Assembly: GCA_933228915.1 (NCBI GenBank)
Contig: OW121822.1
Span: forward strand, 7,751,869-7,815,868
Length of the DNA stretch: 64,000 nucleotides
Origin: Telmatherina bonti
Taxonomy: Eukaryota > Chordata > Actinopteri > Atheriniformes > Telmatherinidae
Direction of reading: 5' to 3'
Shown here: positions 46,294 to 58,534 of the stretch, one piece after another
Layout of the letters: each line of letters opens with the position of its first letter
Position numbering within the stretch: position 1 is the first letter of the stretch
Notes under the pieces: generated by a model
Databases searched by the model: none
What the model saw: only the letters and a program-made list of their open reading frames with translations
Told to the model about the DNA's origin: nothing
Position numbers and translations under genes: made by a program

Positions 46294-47394
46294 GTGAGTG
46301 CATGAGGCTCAACGCTCTTCACACACTTCCACACTTTATCATTTCATCTCCACAGTATTTATAATGGATGAAGGGGTGGAAAGCGGAAAAGACAAAGATT
46401 TAGTGAAGAATGATGGGAAGGGTGGATGAACCGGAGAAGGAAAAATCATAAGAGAGAAAGGAGAAGTTGTGAAAATGGAGAGAATGATGAGATGTGGAAA
46501 GAAACGGAGCACTTTGTCTCTGGAGTCGGGCTGAATGGAAAGAGATGGAGGGTGTGTGTGTGTGTGTGGGGGGGGGGGTTGTGTGCTTTTTCACTACTCT
46601 CTACGGTCTGATATCCTGGGAGGAAGTCTGAGAGATGGTTGCGCTTTTCTTTTTATTTTGTTCTTTTCTTGGATTTTTTGTTTTTCTTTGTGGTTTCCCA
46701 GTCTGTCATTATTGCCTCCCCCATTCCCTGCCCCCCCACCCCTTCTCCATCTTTCTCTGCTGACTTGTTTCCATGCTGAAATGGAAATTCAAACGTATCC
46801 TCAGTCGCCCTTTTACCTTGGAGGGAGAGGTGGGAGTGAGTCAGCCGCGTACAGGAGGGGAAATCACTCCGATCTGAATCGGGACAAAATGCAGCTTTGA
46901 TAGATTCACTACAGTGTTTCCCCTTCATGAGCAATAAAGATGAATTATTGTGAGACTTAATCAGCCTCTTGTTGATAAATTCTGTTTGTTATATAGGACT
47001 TTCATTTTCAGCTGTTTTCATGAATCAGCTGTTCTCACAAACCGTAATGAGCTTATTTTTACTCTATTGGAGGATCAGAGAAAGTTTCCCTGAACTCACT
47101 GCACTTAAATTGGTCTCAAAAGTGCATGTGAAACGTGCACACAGAGTTGGATATGCACTCTGTGATATTATCAGTAAACAATCAATGTTAAATAACAGTT
47201 AAATTACATAAAAGTGGTTTATGAAATATGTAATGTTTGGTGGAAAAACCTCTGGGAATAAAAAAGAACAACAATCTGTCCGCATGTCATGTCGGCACTT
47301 TCTGTCAGGTTGGACCTGCTTTTTCCTCCAGAGCTGCCTTCATGCCTGCCTTGATAGATTCCACAAAAGAGAATATCCCGTTCCACCCAAGCGG
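46294..47394. other. Start of intron 2, nothing recognised
   Basis: GT and G runs lie at 46552-46578. The repeat-free AT-rich stretch 46860-46985 contains TGATAGATTCACTACAG and AGACTTAATCAGCC. No gene. Confidence 0.4.
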
Positions 47395-48141
47395 CAACCT
47401 CCGGCGGTTAAAAGTGAAACATAAAGTGCATAAAACTGCAGTTCCCCCTTCATCCACTAGGGGCTGCAAAACAGAGCAAATCCCCATAGACTCCCATGTT
47501 AAAAAGACCAACTTCACAGCAGAAATAAACATGTTTACAGCAGAAATAAACATGTTTACAGCAGGAATAAACATGTTTACAGCAGAAATAAACATGTTTA
47601 CAGCAGAAATAAACATGTTTACAGCCTGGTTCAAAAATCCGTTTTCAGTTAATAGGTCAGGTTTACCTTCATGCCAACTGTGGGGGGAGTGAATTTTTAA
47701 CTCGCCTGTTTAAAAGTAATTCAATCTCAAAATTCAACATATTTAGGGGCATTTCCTTTTGATTGACAGGTACCCGATCTCCCGCTTCAAGTAAGAAGAA
47801 CGTAGAACAACCGCAGTTTTTAGCCGGTTAACAATGTGACTTAGCTTTAGCCCGCTTACCTCCGTTAGCTGGTTAGCTCCTGTTATCTCCAGGTTAGCTC
47901 GGTTAGCTCTCAGCTACAGAAAGCTTGGAGTTTGCTCGATGTCAATCATCCACCATGACGCTCACAGCCCCCCTCTCAGCTCCACCTCTTTGCCCATATT
48001 TGTATTTTTCGGGTGAGACAACACGTATGCCCCTGCTAAGATGGTGATGGTAGGAACCGCCCACCGAGCTTCAATTCAGCTCTTCAGAAACCTACGGGTG
48101 ACGTCACGGAGGCTCCGCCCATCTTTTTATATACAGTCCAT
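47395..48141. mobile_element. Dispersed fish DNA element (TATACAGTCCATGG end)
   Basis: Recognised by wording common in fish genomes: CAGTTCCCCCTTCATCCACT, CCCCATAGACTCCCATGTTA, AACTCGCCTGTTTAAAAG, GCTCGATGTCAATCATCCAC, GGGTGACGTCACGGAGG and the end TATATACAGTCCATGG. No coding capacity is seen. It carries an internal 21-bp tandem array. The superfamily is unknown. Confidence 0.7.
47514..47624. repeat. 21-bp tandem array (5 copies) inside the dispersed element
   Basis: Five copies of ACAGCAGAAATAAACATGTT plus T, one with GGAATAA. The array is formed from a sequence that I expect to be single in the parent element. It looks like an early stage of minisatellite birth inside a transposon. Confidence 0.92.
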
Positions 48142-48240
48142 GGTTCCACCACATCATGATGAAAATCTCCCGTTCCACCTCATCACCATGAGAATCTCTC
48201 TTTCCAACCCATCATGATGAGAATCTCATGATGAGAACGG
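48142..48240. repeat. 29-bp minisatellite unit, third locus, about 3 diverged copies
   Basis: Contains TTCCACCACATCATGATGA, AATCTCCCGTTCCACCTCAT and diverged copies ending GATGAGAATCTCATGATGAG. It lies directly against the right end of the dispersed element at 48141. Confidence 0.85.
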
Positions 48241-49049
48241 GACTCTGTTTCTGCCTCCAAAGTCTGAAAAATCATCCTGATGATTTACATTTTGAGTATC
48301 GTTGTGGATTAGAAATGCCAGCATCTCTTATTTTCTACATTTTTCCATAAAACATTATCATTGATCATGAAAACTGATCTAAATCCACCTTTTCTGCAAA
48401 CAGCTCAGCAGTAAGAAATGATACATGTTGTACAACACACTGAGCAATGCAGGTGTGTGTGTGTGTGTGTGTGTGTAATCATAGTATTTGGTGCTCGGTC
48501 GTTGGTTAGCTTCAAGGAGCAGTTTAGACAATTCCATTAAGACAATGGAAATAAGAAAGTGGTAGAGCAATAAGATGAAGAAAGGAGCATGTGTCGAGCA
48601 TTGGCAGCAGCTTAGATGATGTCAGCTATAGGGTGAATCCTAGCTGCAGCAACGGCTTCATGTTTCGCCACTCCTCTGCCTCCAGAGGCATCGTTTGCAG
48701 CTGCATCTAAACCATCCTGACATGGTGTTGGGATGCTAGCTCATTGTTTACTGCAGATGTTCATGTTTTACACAGCTAAAACAAGCTGGAGAAAATGCAA
48801 CAGGATCAGTTTGGTTAAGCTCTACATAAAACTCCTAAAGCATATGCGCAGCTTATTTTCCTCTTTAACTAACTGCTTGAAATGTTTGGCTTTCTGTTAA
48901 ATATGTCTCCGTTGGGATGTGTCACCTTAGGTTCCTCACAACTTGATTCAATTACGATTTAGTTAGAAATGATTATCAGAATTTTCATGCATCTTTTTCC
49001 CCACTTAGCCTTCAAACCAGACAAGTAACCCCATGTTTTAGTAGTTGCA
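48241..49049. other. Intronic sequence with one GT run
   Basis: A (GT)n run sits at 48452-48476. Nothing else is recognisable. Confidence 0.4.
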
Positions 49050-49557
49050 ACACTAGCTTCTAGCTTCTAGCTGCGAGCTTCTAGCTTCCTGCTGGCTTCC
49101 TGCTAGCTACTGCTGGCTTTCTGCTAGCTACCTGCTAGCTTCCTGCTAGCGACCTGCTGGCTTCCTGCTAGCTACCTGCCTGGCTTCCTGCTAGCTACCT
49201 GCCTGGCTTCCTGCTAGCGACCTGCTGGCTTCCTGCTACCTACCTGCTAGCGACCTGCTGGCTTCCTGCTAGTTTCCTGCTAGCTACCTGCCTGGCTTCC
49301 TGCTAGCTACCTGCCTGGCTTCCTGCTAGCTACCTGCCTGGCTTTCTGCTAGCTACCTGCTAGCTTCCTGCTAGCGACCTGCTGGCTTCCTGCTAGCTAC
49401 CTGCCTGGCTTCCTGCTAGCTACCTGCCTGGCTTCCTGCTAGCTACCTGCCTGGCTTCCTGCTAGCGACCTGCTGGCTTCCTGCTAGTTTCCTGCTAGCT
49501 ACCTACTGGCTTCCTGCTGGCTTCCTGCTAGCTACCTACTGGCTTCCTGCTAGCTCT
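49050..49557. repeat. Irregular 20-23-bp minisatellite
   Basis: Built from TGCTAGCTACC, TGCCTGGCTTCC, TGCTAGCGACC and TGCTGGCTTCC words in mixed order, about 23 units. Rich in GCTAGC (NheI-type) palindromes. Confidence 0.93.
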
Positions 49558-50143
49558 GTTGTTTACTGATTGCCATCCGAACCCTCAAGTGTTCAGGGGG
49601 CCCGTGCAACTATTAGCTTCCTGCCTCATTTCACAACAGCTTTTCTGTTATTTATTAATAGTTTTTTAACATTTAGGAGATGTAATGCATCGATGAACGT
49701 CTTCATGACCACTGAATGGTGATAAAGTGTTCTACTGGATCGCTACTGGAGACAGGTCTGGTCTGGACAATCAGAATCCTCGGTGAATGTGCTGTTTTGC
49801 CTCGGCTCTGGAAGGGAGCGGGGGGAGCGGTGTAGGTGTTTGTGAGCTGCAGCTAGTTTTCCTGCTCCGGTTTGCAGCCTATCAGAGGAGAGTTAAAGAC
49901 TTCCTCTGACTGGATCCCAGCAGGGAAATAAGATCCTGCTGAATGTGGTAAATATGCAGTTATCTCTCGCTCTGCTTCTCTTGCCCCGTCTCTCGTTGAG
50001 CTCTTCAGGGAGGGGGAGGAAAGGAAAGCATGACCCTTGGGGTGTCTATGACGTGCTGAACCCTCCCATCCTTCCATTCTGCCCCCCCCCTGCTTTCTTC
50101 AAACCTGTGCTAACTCTACTCCAGGGGCCACAATGCAGGCCTG

Positions 50144-50181
<38 letters not shown>

Positions 50182-51048
50182 CATGGGGGTGCTGACTGAG
50201 GTCCTGGGTGGCTAACTAGAACTGCTGTGTGTGTCAGATCCTGCAGGAAGCTGGAGTCCCATGACACACACATGCACACACACACACCTATCTGAAAGTC
50301 TTCCTCCCATGAAAACACACTGTCCCACATTCCCTTACTCAGCCACTCTTCACTCTGGATTTTACATGGTATTCCCTGTCCCAGCATCCTCTGCAGCAAA
50401 TTCTCTCCACTTTGCTGCACGTTCCTCCACATGTTTCCTTTAACTTTCCTCTGTTTCGACGGGAGAACCGCTTCCTATTCCCCAGACTAAAACCTAAGCT
50501 CCCAGAGAGCTACTGACACAGAAAAAGGAACCTTTCACCCTTTATGTCTACTGTTCGCTTTCTCTGGAAACTGTGTGTTGAGTTTGGACAGACCGGTCGA
50601 GGAGGCGGAGGGCGACTTAATAACGTTAAGCCAACATATTCTCCCTTTTCCCTGTTTCTCTTCTTTCCTTTTTCTTCCTGGCCGTTCAGCTCCAGAACGG
50701 CGCCTCTTGAGGCTAAAAGTACCCCCAAACCCTCCTCCCTCTACTCCCTTGCTCCGCTGGAGGTTGCAGAGGAAGAAAAAGGGAGAAAGGCAGCGGCAGC
50801 TTCTATGATCTGTTCAGACTTCAGATGGAGTGGGGAAGTCGGATCTCTTTACAAACACGTCGAATGATCTCTGGAAGTGATGAAATCATCTGTTTTTGCT
50901 CGTGTTTCTACTGTATTCCACACTCACACGTATGTACACACGGGTGTGTGTCCACGCAAACACTCCGACTGAGCCAGTGAGTCATCATGGAAAAGCTTCG
51001 TCACGTCCCCAGGCTGAAACTGAGACGCTCACTCCAACTGGATTATGG
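49558..51048. other. Intronic sequence with GT run
   Basis: A (GT)n microsatellite lies at 50142-50180 and C/T-rich sequence at 50560-50760. Chance frames only. Confidence 0.4.
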
Positions 51049-51665
51049 GTGTTTCACCGTGCCGGTGTGTGTTGATGTGTTTCACCGTGCCGGTGTGTGT
51101 TGATGTGTTTCACCGTGCCGGTGTGTGTTGATGTGTTTCACCGTGCCGGTGTGTGTTGATGTGTTTCACCGTGCCGGTGTGTGTTGATGTGTTTCACCGT
51201 GCCGGTGTGTGTTGATGGTTTTCACCGTGCCGGTGTGTGTTGATGTGTTTCACCGTGCCGGTGTGTGTTGATGTGTTTCACCGTGCCGGTGTGTGTTGAT
51301 GTGTTTCACCGTGCCGGTGTGTGTTGATGTGTTTCACCGTGCCGGTGTGTGTTGATGTGTTTCACCGTGCCGGTGTGTGTTGATGTGTTTCACCGTGCCG
51401 GTGTGTGTTGATGTGTTTCACCGTGCCGGTGTGTGTTGATGTGTTTCACCGTGCCGGTGTGTGTTGATGGTTTTCACCGTGCCGGTGTGTGTTGATGTGT
51501 TTCACCGTGCCGGTGTGTGTTGATGTGTTTCACCGTGCCGGTGTGTGTTGATGTGTTTCACCGTGCCGGTGTGTGTTGATGTGTTTCACCGTGCCGGTGT
51601 GTGTTGATGGTTTTCACCGTGCCGGTGTGTGTTGATGTGTTTCACCGTGCCGGTGTGTGTTGATT
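51049..51665. repeat. 28-bp minisatellite, about 22 copies
   Basis: The unit is TGATGTGTTTCACCGTGCCG followed by GTGTGTGT. Units are almost identical. Three carry the GATGGTTTTC variant (near 51214, 51466 and 51606), which could serve as internal markers of array history. Confidence 0.97.
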
Positions 51666-51886
51666 GGCTGGTGAGGCAGTGACCTGCACGTATCAGATGA
51701 CACGTCTGTATGAATATCAGAAAACATTATTTATAGTGTTTATTTTCTGTCAGCGAGAAACAAACACATCGCATAAACTGACTGGTTGACGGACGTGTCT
51801 CCCAGATGAACGGCTGCACCAGCATCCGACCTTAGAACGACCGGAGTGGATTCATTCTGCTGATTTAAGGCAAAATTCACAAAGCA

Positions 51887-52725
51887 TCCATCCATCCATC
51901 CATCCATCCATCATTCTATTGCTCATCCATCCATCCATCCATCCATCCATCATTCTATTGCTCATCCATCCATCCATCCATCATTCTATTGCTCATCCAT
52001 CCATCCATCCATCCATCATTCTACTGCTCATCCATCCATCCATCCATCATTCTACTGCTCATCCATCCATCCATCCATCCATCCATCATTCTACTGCTCA
52101 TCCATCCATCCATCCATCCATCCATCATTCTATTGCTCATCCATCCATCCATCCATCCATCATTCTACTGCTCATCCATCCATCCATCCATCATTCTACT
52201 GCTCATCCATCCATCCATCCATCCATCCATCATTCTACTGCTCATCCATCCATCCATCCATCCATCATTCTACTGCTCATCCATCCATCCATCATTCTAT
52301 TGCTCATCCATCCATCCATCCATCCATCCATCATTCTACTGCTCATCCATCCATCCATCCATCATTCTACTGCTCATCCATCCATCCATCCATCCATCCA
52401 TCCATCATTCTACTGCTCATCCATACATCCATCCATCCATCATTCTACTGCTCATCCATCCATCCATCCATCCATCCATCCATCATTCTACTGCTCATCC
52501 ATACATCCATCCATCATTCTACTGCTCATCCATCCATCCATCCATCCATCCATACATCCATCCATCCATCATTCTACTGCTCATCCATACATCCATCCAT
52601 CCATCCATCCATCCATCATTCTACTGCTCATCCATACATCCATCCATCCATCCATCATTCTACTGCTCATCCATCCATCCATCCATCCATCATTCCACTG
52701 CTCATCCATCCATCCATCCATCCGT
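51887..52725. repeat. Compound ATCC tetranucleotide / ATTCTACTGCTC repeat
   Basis: Blocks of (CATC)n, 3-9 units long, are separated by a 12-base spacer TCATTCTACTGC or TCATTCTATTGC, about 24 spacers in all. Frames of 323 and 258 codons are open across it (HPSIHPSI, ILLLIHPSI) and reflect the repeat only. Confidence 0.96.
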
Positions 52726-53485
52726 GTTACAGAGAGGATCTTTCCTCTTCTGCTTCCCTGGATAGAGCTGAGAAAAACAGGACACTGGCCCCCCTCTCTC
52801 TCTGTTTTCCTCTTCCTCTCTCTCTCTCTCTGTTTTCCTCTCTCTCTTTCTCTCTCTCTCTCTGCTTCCCTCTGGAGGTCCATAATGTAGCTTTAATTTC
52901 CCCAAGGCTGGCACAGGAAAACAGTTCTCGTGGATGAGTGTGTGAACTCATCTTGTCTGCTCGTGACAGAGCTCAGTATTTCTGTTTTTGTCTGCTATGC
53001 GCCATTTAAGCCCTGGTCCAGTGTGTGTGTGTGTGTGTGTGTGTGTGTCTGTGTGTGCCCGCGCAGCTCAAATGAAATAGGCGAGCTGCTGCGGACTTAC
53101 TTGCATGTTTTTGTGCAGACGTGTGTGAATGCGTGTAGCGTGTTGGTCTGATTTCTGCGGTATTTTTAGTGTTGAGTTTGTGTTTGTGTCTCTTCCTCCC
53201 ATGACGTTAATGGCTCTTTCATCATCCTGTTTCCAGACGTTCGTGTTGGGTGCTAATCTCCCCTGCTGCAGCACATCCCATGCGTGTTGCTGTGTATGTT
53301 TGTGTAGCTGTGTGCTTACATGTGTGCGACTTGTACCGTGTAGCTCAGCAGATCTCCTCCCAGGAGGCCAGAGGCCTTCCATTGTGAAAACACACACACA
53401 CACAGGCTATAGGGGGACATGAAGTGGTTGTAGAAACACGGGAGGAGTTGAGTTTAGGGGAAATAAGGCTCCTTACAAATCCACC

Positions 53486-53564
<79 letters not shown>

Positions 53565-54034
53565 AGCACTCACAGAGGAGCCAGAGGGTAGCGGAGGGGT
53601 GGTGGGGCGATTCTCCAGGGACTCCCAGAGCAGGCCTGTGTTGTTGTGTCCAGCTGCACCTGTTCAGCCTGTGTGTGTTTGTGTGTGTTTGTGTGTGTTT
53701 GTGTGTGCACACAGTGCCAAATGTGTCCACTGTTCTTTGTGTCTTCCCACTTATTTTGAGCTCAAATAGGTCACCATGCAGACAGTCAGGGTCCCAGTCT
53801 GGTTCTGCAAACACATGCTGTTGGGTTTTTTTAATCATCCGAATAAACAACAAACATTTTAAAACCAAAAGTCCCTCGTCTCCTCGACTAACGGCTTTCA
53901 CAAAGGAAAACATGAATGTAAGTAAATAAATTAGGAGTAAAAAGGAAACAAAAACAGATAAATAGAAATTTGTGCAGTAATGGATTCATTTGCCCAAATG
54001 TAGAATAATACAGGAAAGTATATATTGTATGTAT
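52726..54034. other. Intronic sequence with several microsatellites
   Basis: (CT)n-rich block at 52793-52866, (GT)n at 53021-53048, (AC)n at 53488-53562 and GTGTGTTT repeats at 53670-53707. No coding exon was recognised. Confidence 0.45.
53488..53562. repeat. AC dinucleotide microsatellite
   Basis: About 75 bp of uninterrupted (AC)n. Confidence 0.98.
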
Positions 54035-54179
54035 ACACACGCACACTCATGCACACTCCCATACACACTCCCATACACACCAATAATGACCGTGCACGTA
54101 CAAACATGCACATGAACGTGTGTGTGCAGGAATGTAAACATGTGTAACATTCATGATTCAGATATTTTACTGTAAATTT
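54035..54179 (-). repeat. 145-bp inverted duplication, copy A
   Basis: The reverse complement is identical to 61525-61671 except for one CA dinucleotide in a CA run. Both copies include AATCATGAATGTTACACATG and GTACGTGCACGGTCATTATT. It shows no known element motif. Confidence 0.95.
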
Positions 54180-54359
54180 GTGTGTGTATATATATATAAT
54201 ATGTATGTATGTATATATATATACATTGTTCACACTTTCCCAGCTTTTCCTCCTGCTTGACTATTTTTAAATAAACCTTGACTTAACATCGGTGGAAAAT
54301 ACGTGAACTTCTGTTGGAATAAGGACTAAAATATCCAGATTTTATTCAGTAGCTCTACC

Positions 54360-55310
54360 TGATGTCCTTTAACTCCTCTTTAGAGCGGCGGGTTGGGAGG
54401 GGTTCTGATTGGACAGAGGGTGCACGTGACGTATACCGGAAATAAACAAAGTTGGCTCCCTGCTTCTCGTCTTTTCAGTCATAACCTGTTAAAACTACAT
54501 AATAAGTTCCAGTTTTGTTGCTATTTTTATTATAAATGTGAAGTAGCAGCTCAACACGAGCATACTACTTCACTTTCTGCAGCAACTGAGAAGGAGAAGA
54601 AAGATAGAGCACCGAACACGGGAGGTAAAACACGCGCGTCATCGGGACAGGACAAGGTAACGAGCATGCTCAGAACGACTGGAGTTAACTTGGAGTGGAA
54701 TGAAGGTTTACATGACAGAGGAATGAAATAGTTCGGAATTAAAATGCGAATAAACCAGCCGCTTACATCGGAGTTAAGTTTATTGAAATAGAAATAGAAA
54801 TTTGCATCATGGTTGTTTTTCATCAGTTTAAAGCAGAAATAACGTTTATTCGGAATTAAAAAGGAATTAAAACTCCATGTAAACGCATAGGGGTGGGAAA
54901 ATCAAATCGAAAAATCGGAAATCGGGATTTTTTTCTCCACAATTGTAAAATCGATTTTTTGTTAAAAAATAAATCAATTTTCAAATAAATAAAATTAATC
55001 CACTATAAAATTTTTGTTATTTTCATTAGTTTTATTGATCTTGTCTTCTTGGGCATTATAGCAGCGGAATGAGGATCTGGCGACTGTGTTGTTTTCTCCT
55101 AACTGAAATCAAGAAAAATTACTAGCAAAAAGAAGTCTTATAAAAAAATAAAAAAAAATAAATAAAAAAAAAAGTTTTTAATTACAAAAATCATCAATTT
55201 TGAAGAATTTTGAGAATCGCAATTTAAATCGAATTGGCACCCAAAAAAAAATCGGAATTGAATCGGGACAAAAGCGTATCGTCACAGCCCTATAAACGCA
55301 GCAAGCGTCG
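54360..55310. mobile_element. AT-rich DNA element hosting a hAT MITE (tentative)
   Basis: Words such as GTTCGGAATTAAAATGCG, ATTCGGAATTAAAAAGG and CTCCATGTAAACGCA resemble the terminal part of a common fish DNA element. The MITE at 54888-55292 is inserted at TAAACGCA. Boundaries are not defined. Confidence 0.4.
54888..55292 (-). mobile_element. hAT-type MITE, copy 3, with perfect 8-bp TSD
   Basis: From TAGGGGTGGGAAAATC to CGTCACAGCCCTA, the opposite orientation to copies 1 and 2. It is flanked by TAAACGCA at 54880-54887 and 55293-55300. Length is 405 bp, non-coding. Confidence 0.92.
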
Positions 55311-56208
55311 TGCATCATCGGCTCTGATAACAGCTGCTTCTCCTCACGCTGTGATGACAGGAATCCGTCTCCTCTGTCGGATGCTCTGCAGAGAAACGCT
55401 GAATGTTTGTGACTCAGTCAGGTGGCTGTGAGATACGCAGCCGAATGAAAGGCTTGTTGGGTTTCTAAACACTCTCCTGGAAGCTGGACACACACTCCCC
55501 TCAGCCTTTGATCCCTCCTCCCGGCGAATGCTTGGCCAGCAGATACACATCTCTCTGAGCTGCTGACTGTCCCAGACAGACCACACTACCAGCTCCCATA
55601 TGCCAAGTCAAACACTCCGAGAGCTGCCTCACCTTTGCAGCGTTAGAGTAGGTTTTATTCCTCTCTCGCTCTGGCACACACTCCGTGGTGCTTTTCTGTC
55701 ACCCTGGAGCCGTTCAGGAACCTTTCCCAGAGTTCATTATTAGCTCCTCACTTTTCCTCCCGCAGCATCTGGACATGAACGGCGGTCATGCGTTTGGTTT
55801 TCTCAGCTAGCTTAACTTGGCAACATCCCACAATAAAGCTGGAGTTTCCAGTTCTGACTCGGTTTGGATCCGGGTTGTGTTCCCACCGCGGTTCCAGCGG
55901 CTCACCGGGAACAAGGACTCTCTATCCGTCTCTCTCTCCGGTCCGGTATGTTTATGGCTTATTATCATTTAGCTCACTAATTACTTTAATGAACTCATTT
56001 TAATGTGGTTAATGAGAGAAAACACGCGATCTAATAAGCACACCCAGGCAATGAAGACGTGGAAGCGCGGCCGTGTCCGCCTAACGAGTGGTGATTAGTG
56101 GCGCTCGCCAAGGCGTGGTTCGGCTGTGTAACACTGTGGACTCTGCTAATTCACTCCTCTTTATCTAATTACCCAGGGTGAGCATGAACACACACATCCA
56201 GCAGTACG

Positions 56209-56249
<41 letters not shown>

Positions 56250-56565
56250 ACCTGCACGCATCTCTCCTGCAGATATGCAAAGTGACCTCATTATTCCTGC
56301 AGCATCCATTTATATGTTTAAATGTTGCAACAAGCAGCTCATTGTGGTCGGCGAGGCCGGAGGACGGGTCACGGCGCCGCCTCGGGAGACACACACACCT
56401 CGTCTCAGACGCCGTCACACACCCCGCCCTGCAGATGGAAACCTGGCGGTCTTACTGTCCCTGAACGCATCAGGATTGGGTCATGGTGAGTTTACAGGAC
56501 GCGCTGACCAGAACCGTTGGTCTGAACCGTTCCAGCAGCTTTCACAGACCCGGAAAGGTCCTGGT
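55301..56565. other. Intronic sequence; possible conserved non-coding stretch
   Basis: 55930-56060 is repeat-free with CTCACTAATTACTTTAATG and GTGGTTAATGAG, suggestive of a homeodomain-rich enhancer. A second such block sits at 56265-56345. (AC)n lies at 56212-56248. Confidence 0.4.
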
Positions 56566-57632
56566 TCCAGGAGGATCCATCAGACCTGCTGAGGTCCTGG
56601 TTCTGTAGGGATCTATCAGACCTGCTGAGGTCCTGGTTCTGGTGAGGATCCATCAGACCTGTTGAGGTCCTGGTTCTGAGAGGATCCATCAGACCTGTTG
56701 AGGTCCTGGTTCTGTAGGGATCTATCAGACCTGCTGAGGTCCTGGTTCTGTAGGGATCTATCAGACCTGCTGAGGTCCTGGTTCTGGTGAGGATCCATCA
56801 GACCTGTTGAGGTCCTGGTTCTGTAGGGGATCCATCAGACCTGTTGATGTCCAGGTTCTGAGAGGATCCATCAGACCTGTTAAGGTCCAGGTTCTGAGAG
56901 GATCCATCAGACCTGTTGAGGTCCTGGTTCTGAGAGGATCCATCAGACCTGTTAAGGTCCAGGTTCTGAGAGGATCCATCAGACCTGTTGAGGTCCTGGT
57001 TCTGTAGGGGATCTATTAGACCTGTTGAGGTCCTGGTTCTGGTGAGGATCCATCAAACCTGCTGAGGTCCTGGTTCTGGTGAGGATCCATCAGACCTGCT
57101 GAGGTCCTGGTTCTGGTGAGGATCCATCAGACCTGCTGAGGTCCTGGTTCTGGTGAGGATCCATCAGACCTGCTGAGGTCCTGGTTCTGGGGGGATCCAT
57201 CAGACCTGCTGAGGTCCTGGTTCTGTAGGGGATCTATTAGACCTGTTGAGGTCCTGGTTCTGTAGGGGATCTATTAGACCTGTTGAGGTCCTGGTTCTGG
57301 TGAGGATCCATCAGACCTGCTGAGGTCCTGGTTCTGGGGGGATCCATCAGACCTGCTGAGGTCCTGGTTCTGGTGAGGATCCATCAGACCTGCTGAGGTC
57401 CTGGTTCTGGGGGGATCCATCAGACCTGCTGAGGTCCTGGTTCTGGTGAGGATCCATCAGACCTGTTGAGGTCCTGGTTCTGGTGAGGATCCATCAGACC
57501 TGCTGAGGTCCTGGTTCTGGTGAGGATCCATCAGACCTGCTGAGGTCCTGGTTCTGGGGGGATCCATCAGACCTGCTGAGGTCCTGGTTCTGGTGAGGAT
57601 CCATCAGACCTGCTGAGGTCCTGGTTCTGTTG
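56566..57632. repeat. 37-bp minisatellite, about 29 copies
   Basis: The unit contains GGATCCATCAGACCTGCTGA then GGTCCTGGTTCTG with a variable end (GTGA, GGGG, AGA, TAGG), so unit length varies from 35 to 38 bp. Variants CCTGTTGAGG and GGATCTAT(C/T)AG occur in runs. Confidence 0.97.
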
Positions 57633-58201
57633 TCCGACATGCGATCGGTTCGTCTGCTGAGTCGGGCGACTTTGTGGCGTCAGGATGAAAACGAAGCTCA
57701 GGTATGAAGACCGGACCGGCGATGAATGAAAACGTCTGGAGGAAACTGGCAGAAAGCTGGAGAACTGTTGACGAAGACCGTTTTGAAAGATAAAAACGGT
57801 TCGTTATAAAGAAACTTTTTTAGCGTTAACGACGCTGAGGTGCGATCAGGATGCAGGTGCGACATCGCCCTCATGAATCTGTGTTTTCCTGCAGACCCAG
57901 CAGCGGCAGGTACCCGGTCTGCAGATGTTTGTCGTCCGAGCAGCCACTTAATTCCATGTAATTGCGTTCACGCCGCCTCCCAGGAGGGATTCAGTCCCCC
58001 ATTATTGGGCTGGAATGAAAAGCAGCGCGGCTCTGGGACCCGAGAGTTCGGTAGAAACATTCTTCTTCTGCGTTTGGGAGGAATTTTCAGATCTTTTGGC
58101 TCATTTCGTTTGGAAACGGTGATTTTCGTGTCTAAACTGCAGGACGAGGTTGACTGTGTTTAATGGCTGATGTAAGAACAAAACATGGTGTCTGTTGTCG
58201 A

Positions 58202-58260
<59 letters not shown>

Positions 58261-58386
58261 GGAGGGAATGTGCAGTTATTCCTGGCATAGGAACAGTCTG
58301 TGACTCAGAGATAATGGTTCTCTGTAGAGTGTGTGTGTTCATGAGTGTGCTTGTGTGTCTCTGAGTGACTACAGCTATATCTCACC

Positions 58387-58439
<53 letters not shown>

Positions 58440-58495
58440 GAGAATGCAAGAGCTATTTGCCAGGGACCACTGTCATACTATTCAATCAGTAGCCC

Positions 58496-58534
<39 letters not shown>

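Noticed and set aside
51919..52890. 323-codon and 258-codon frames
   Set aside because: They translate the ATCC compound repeat (HPSI cycles) and exist in several frames.
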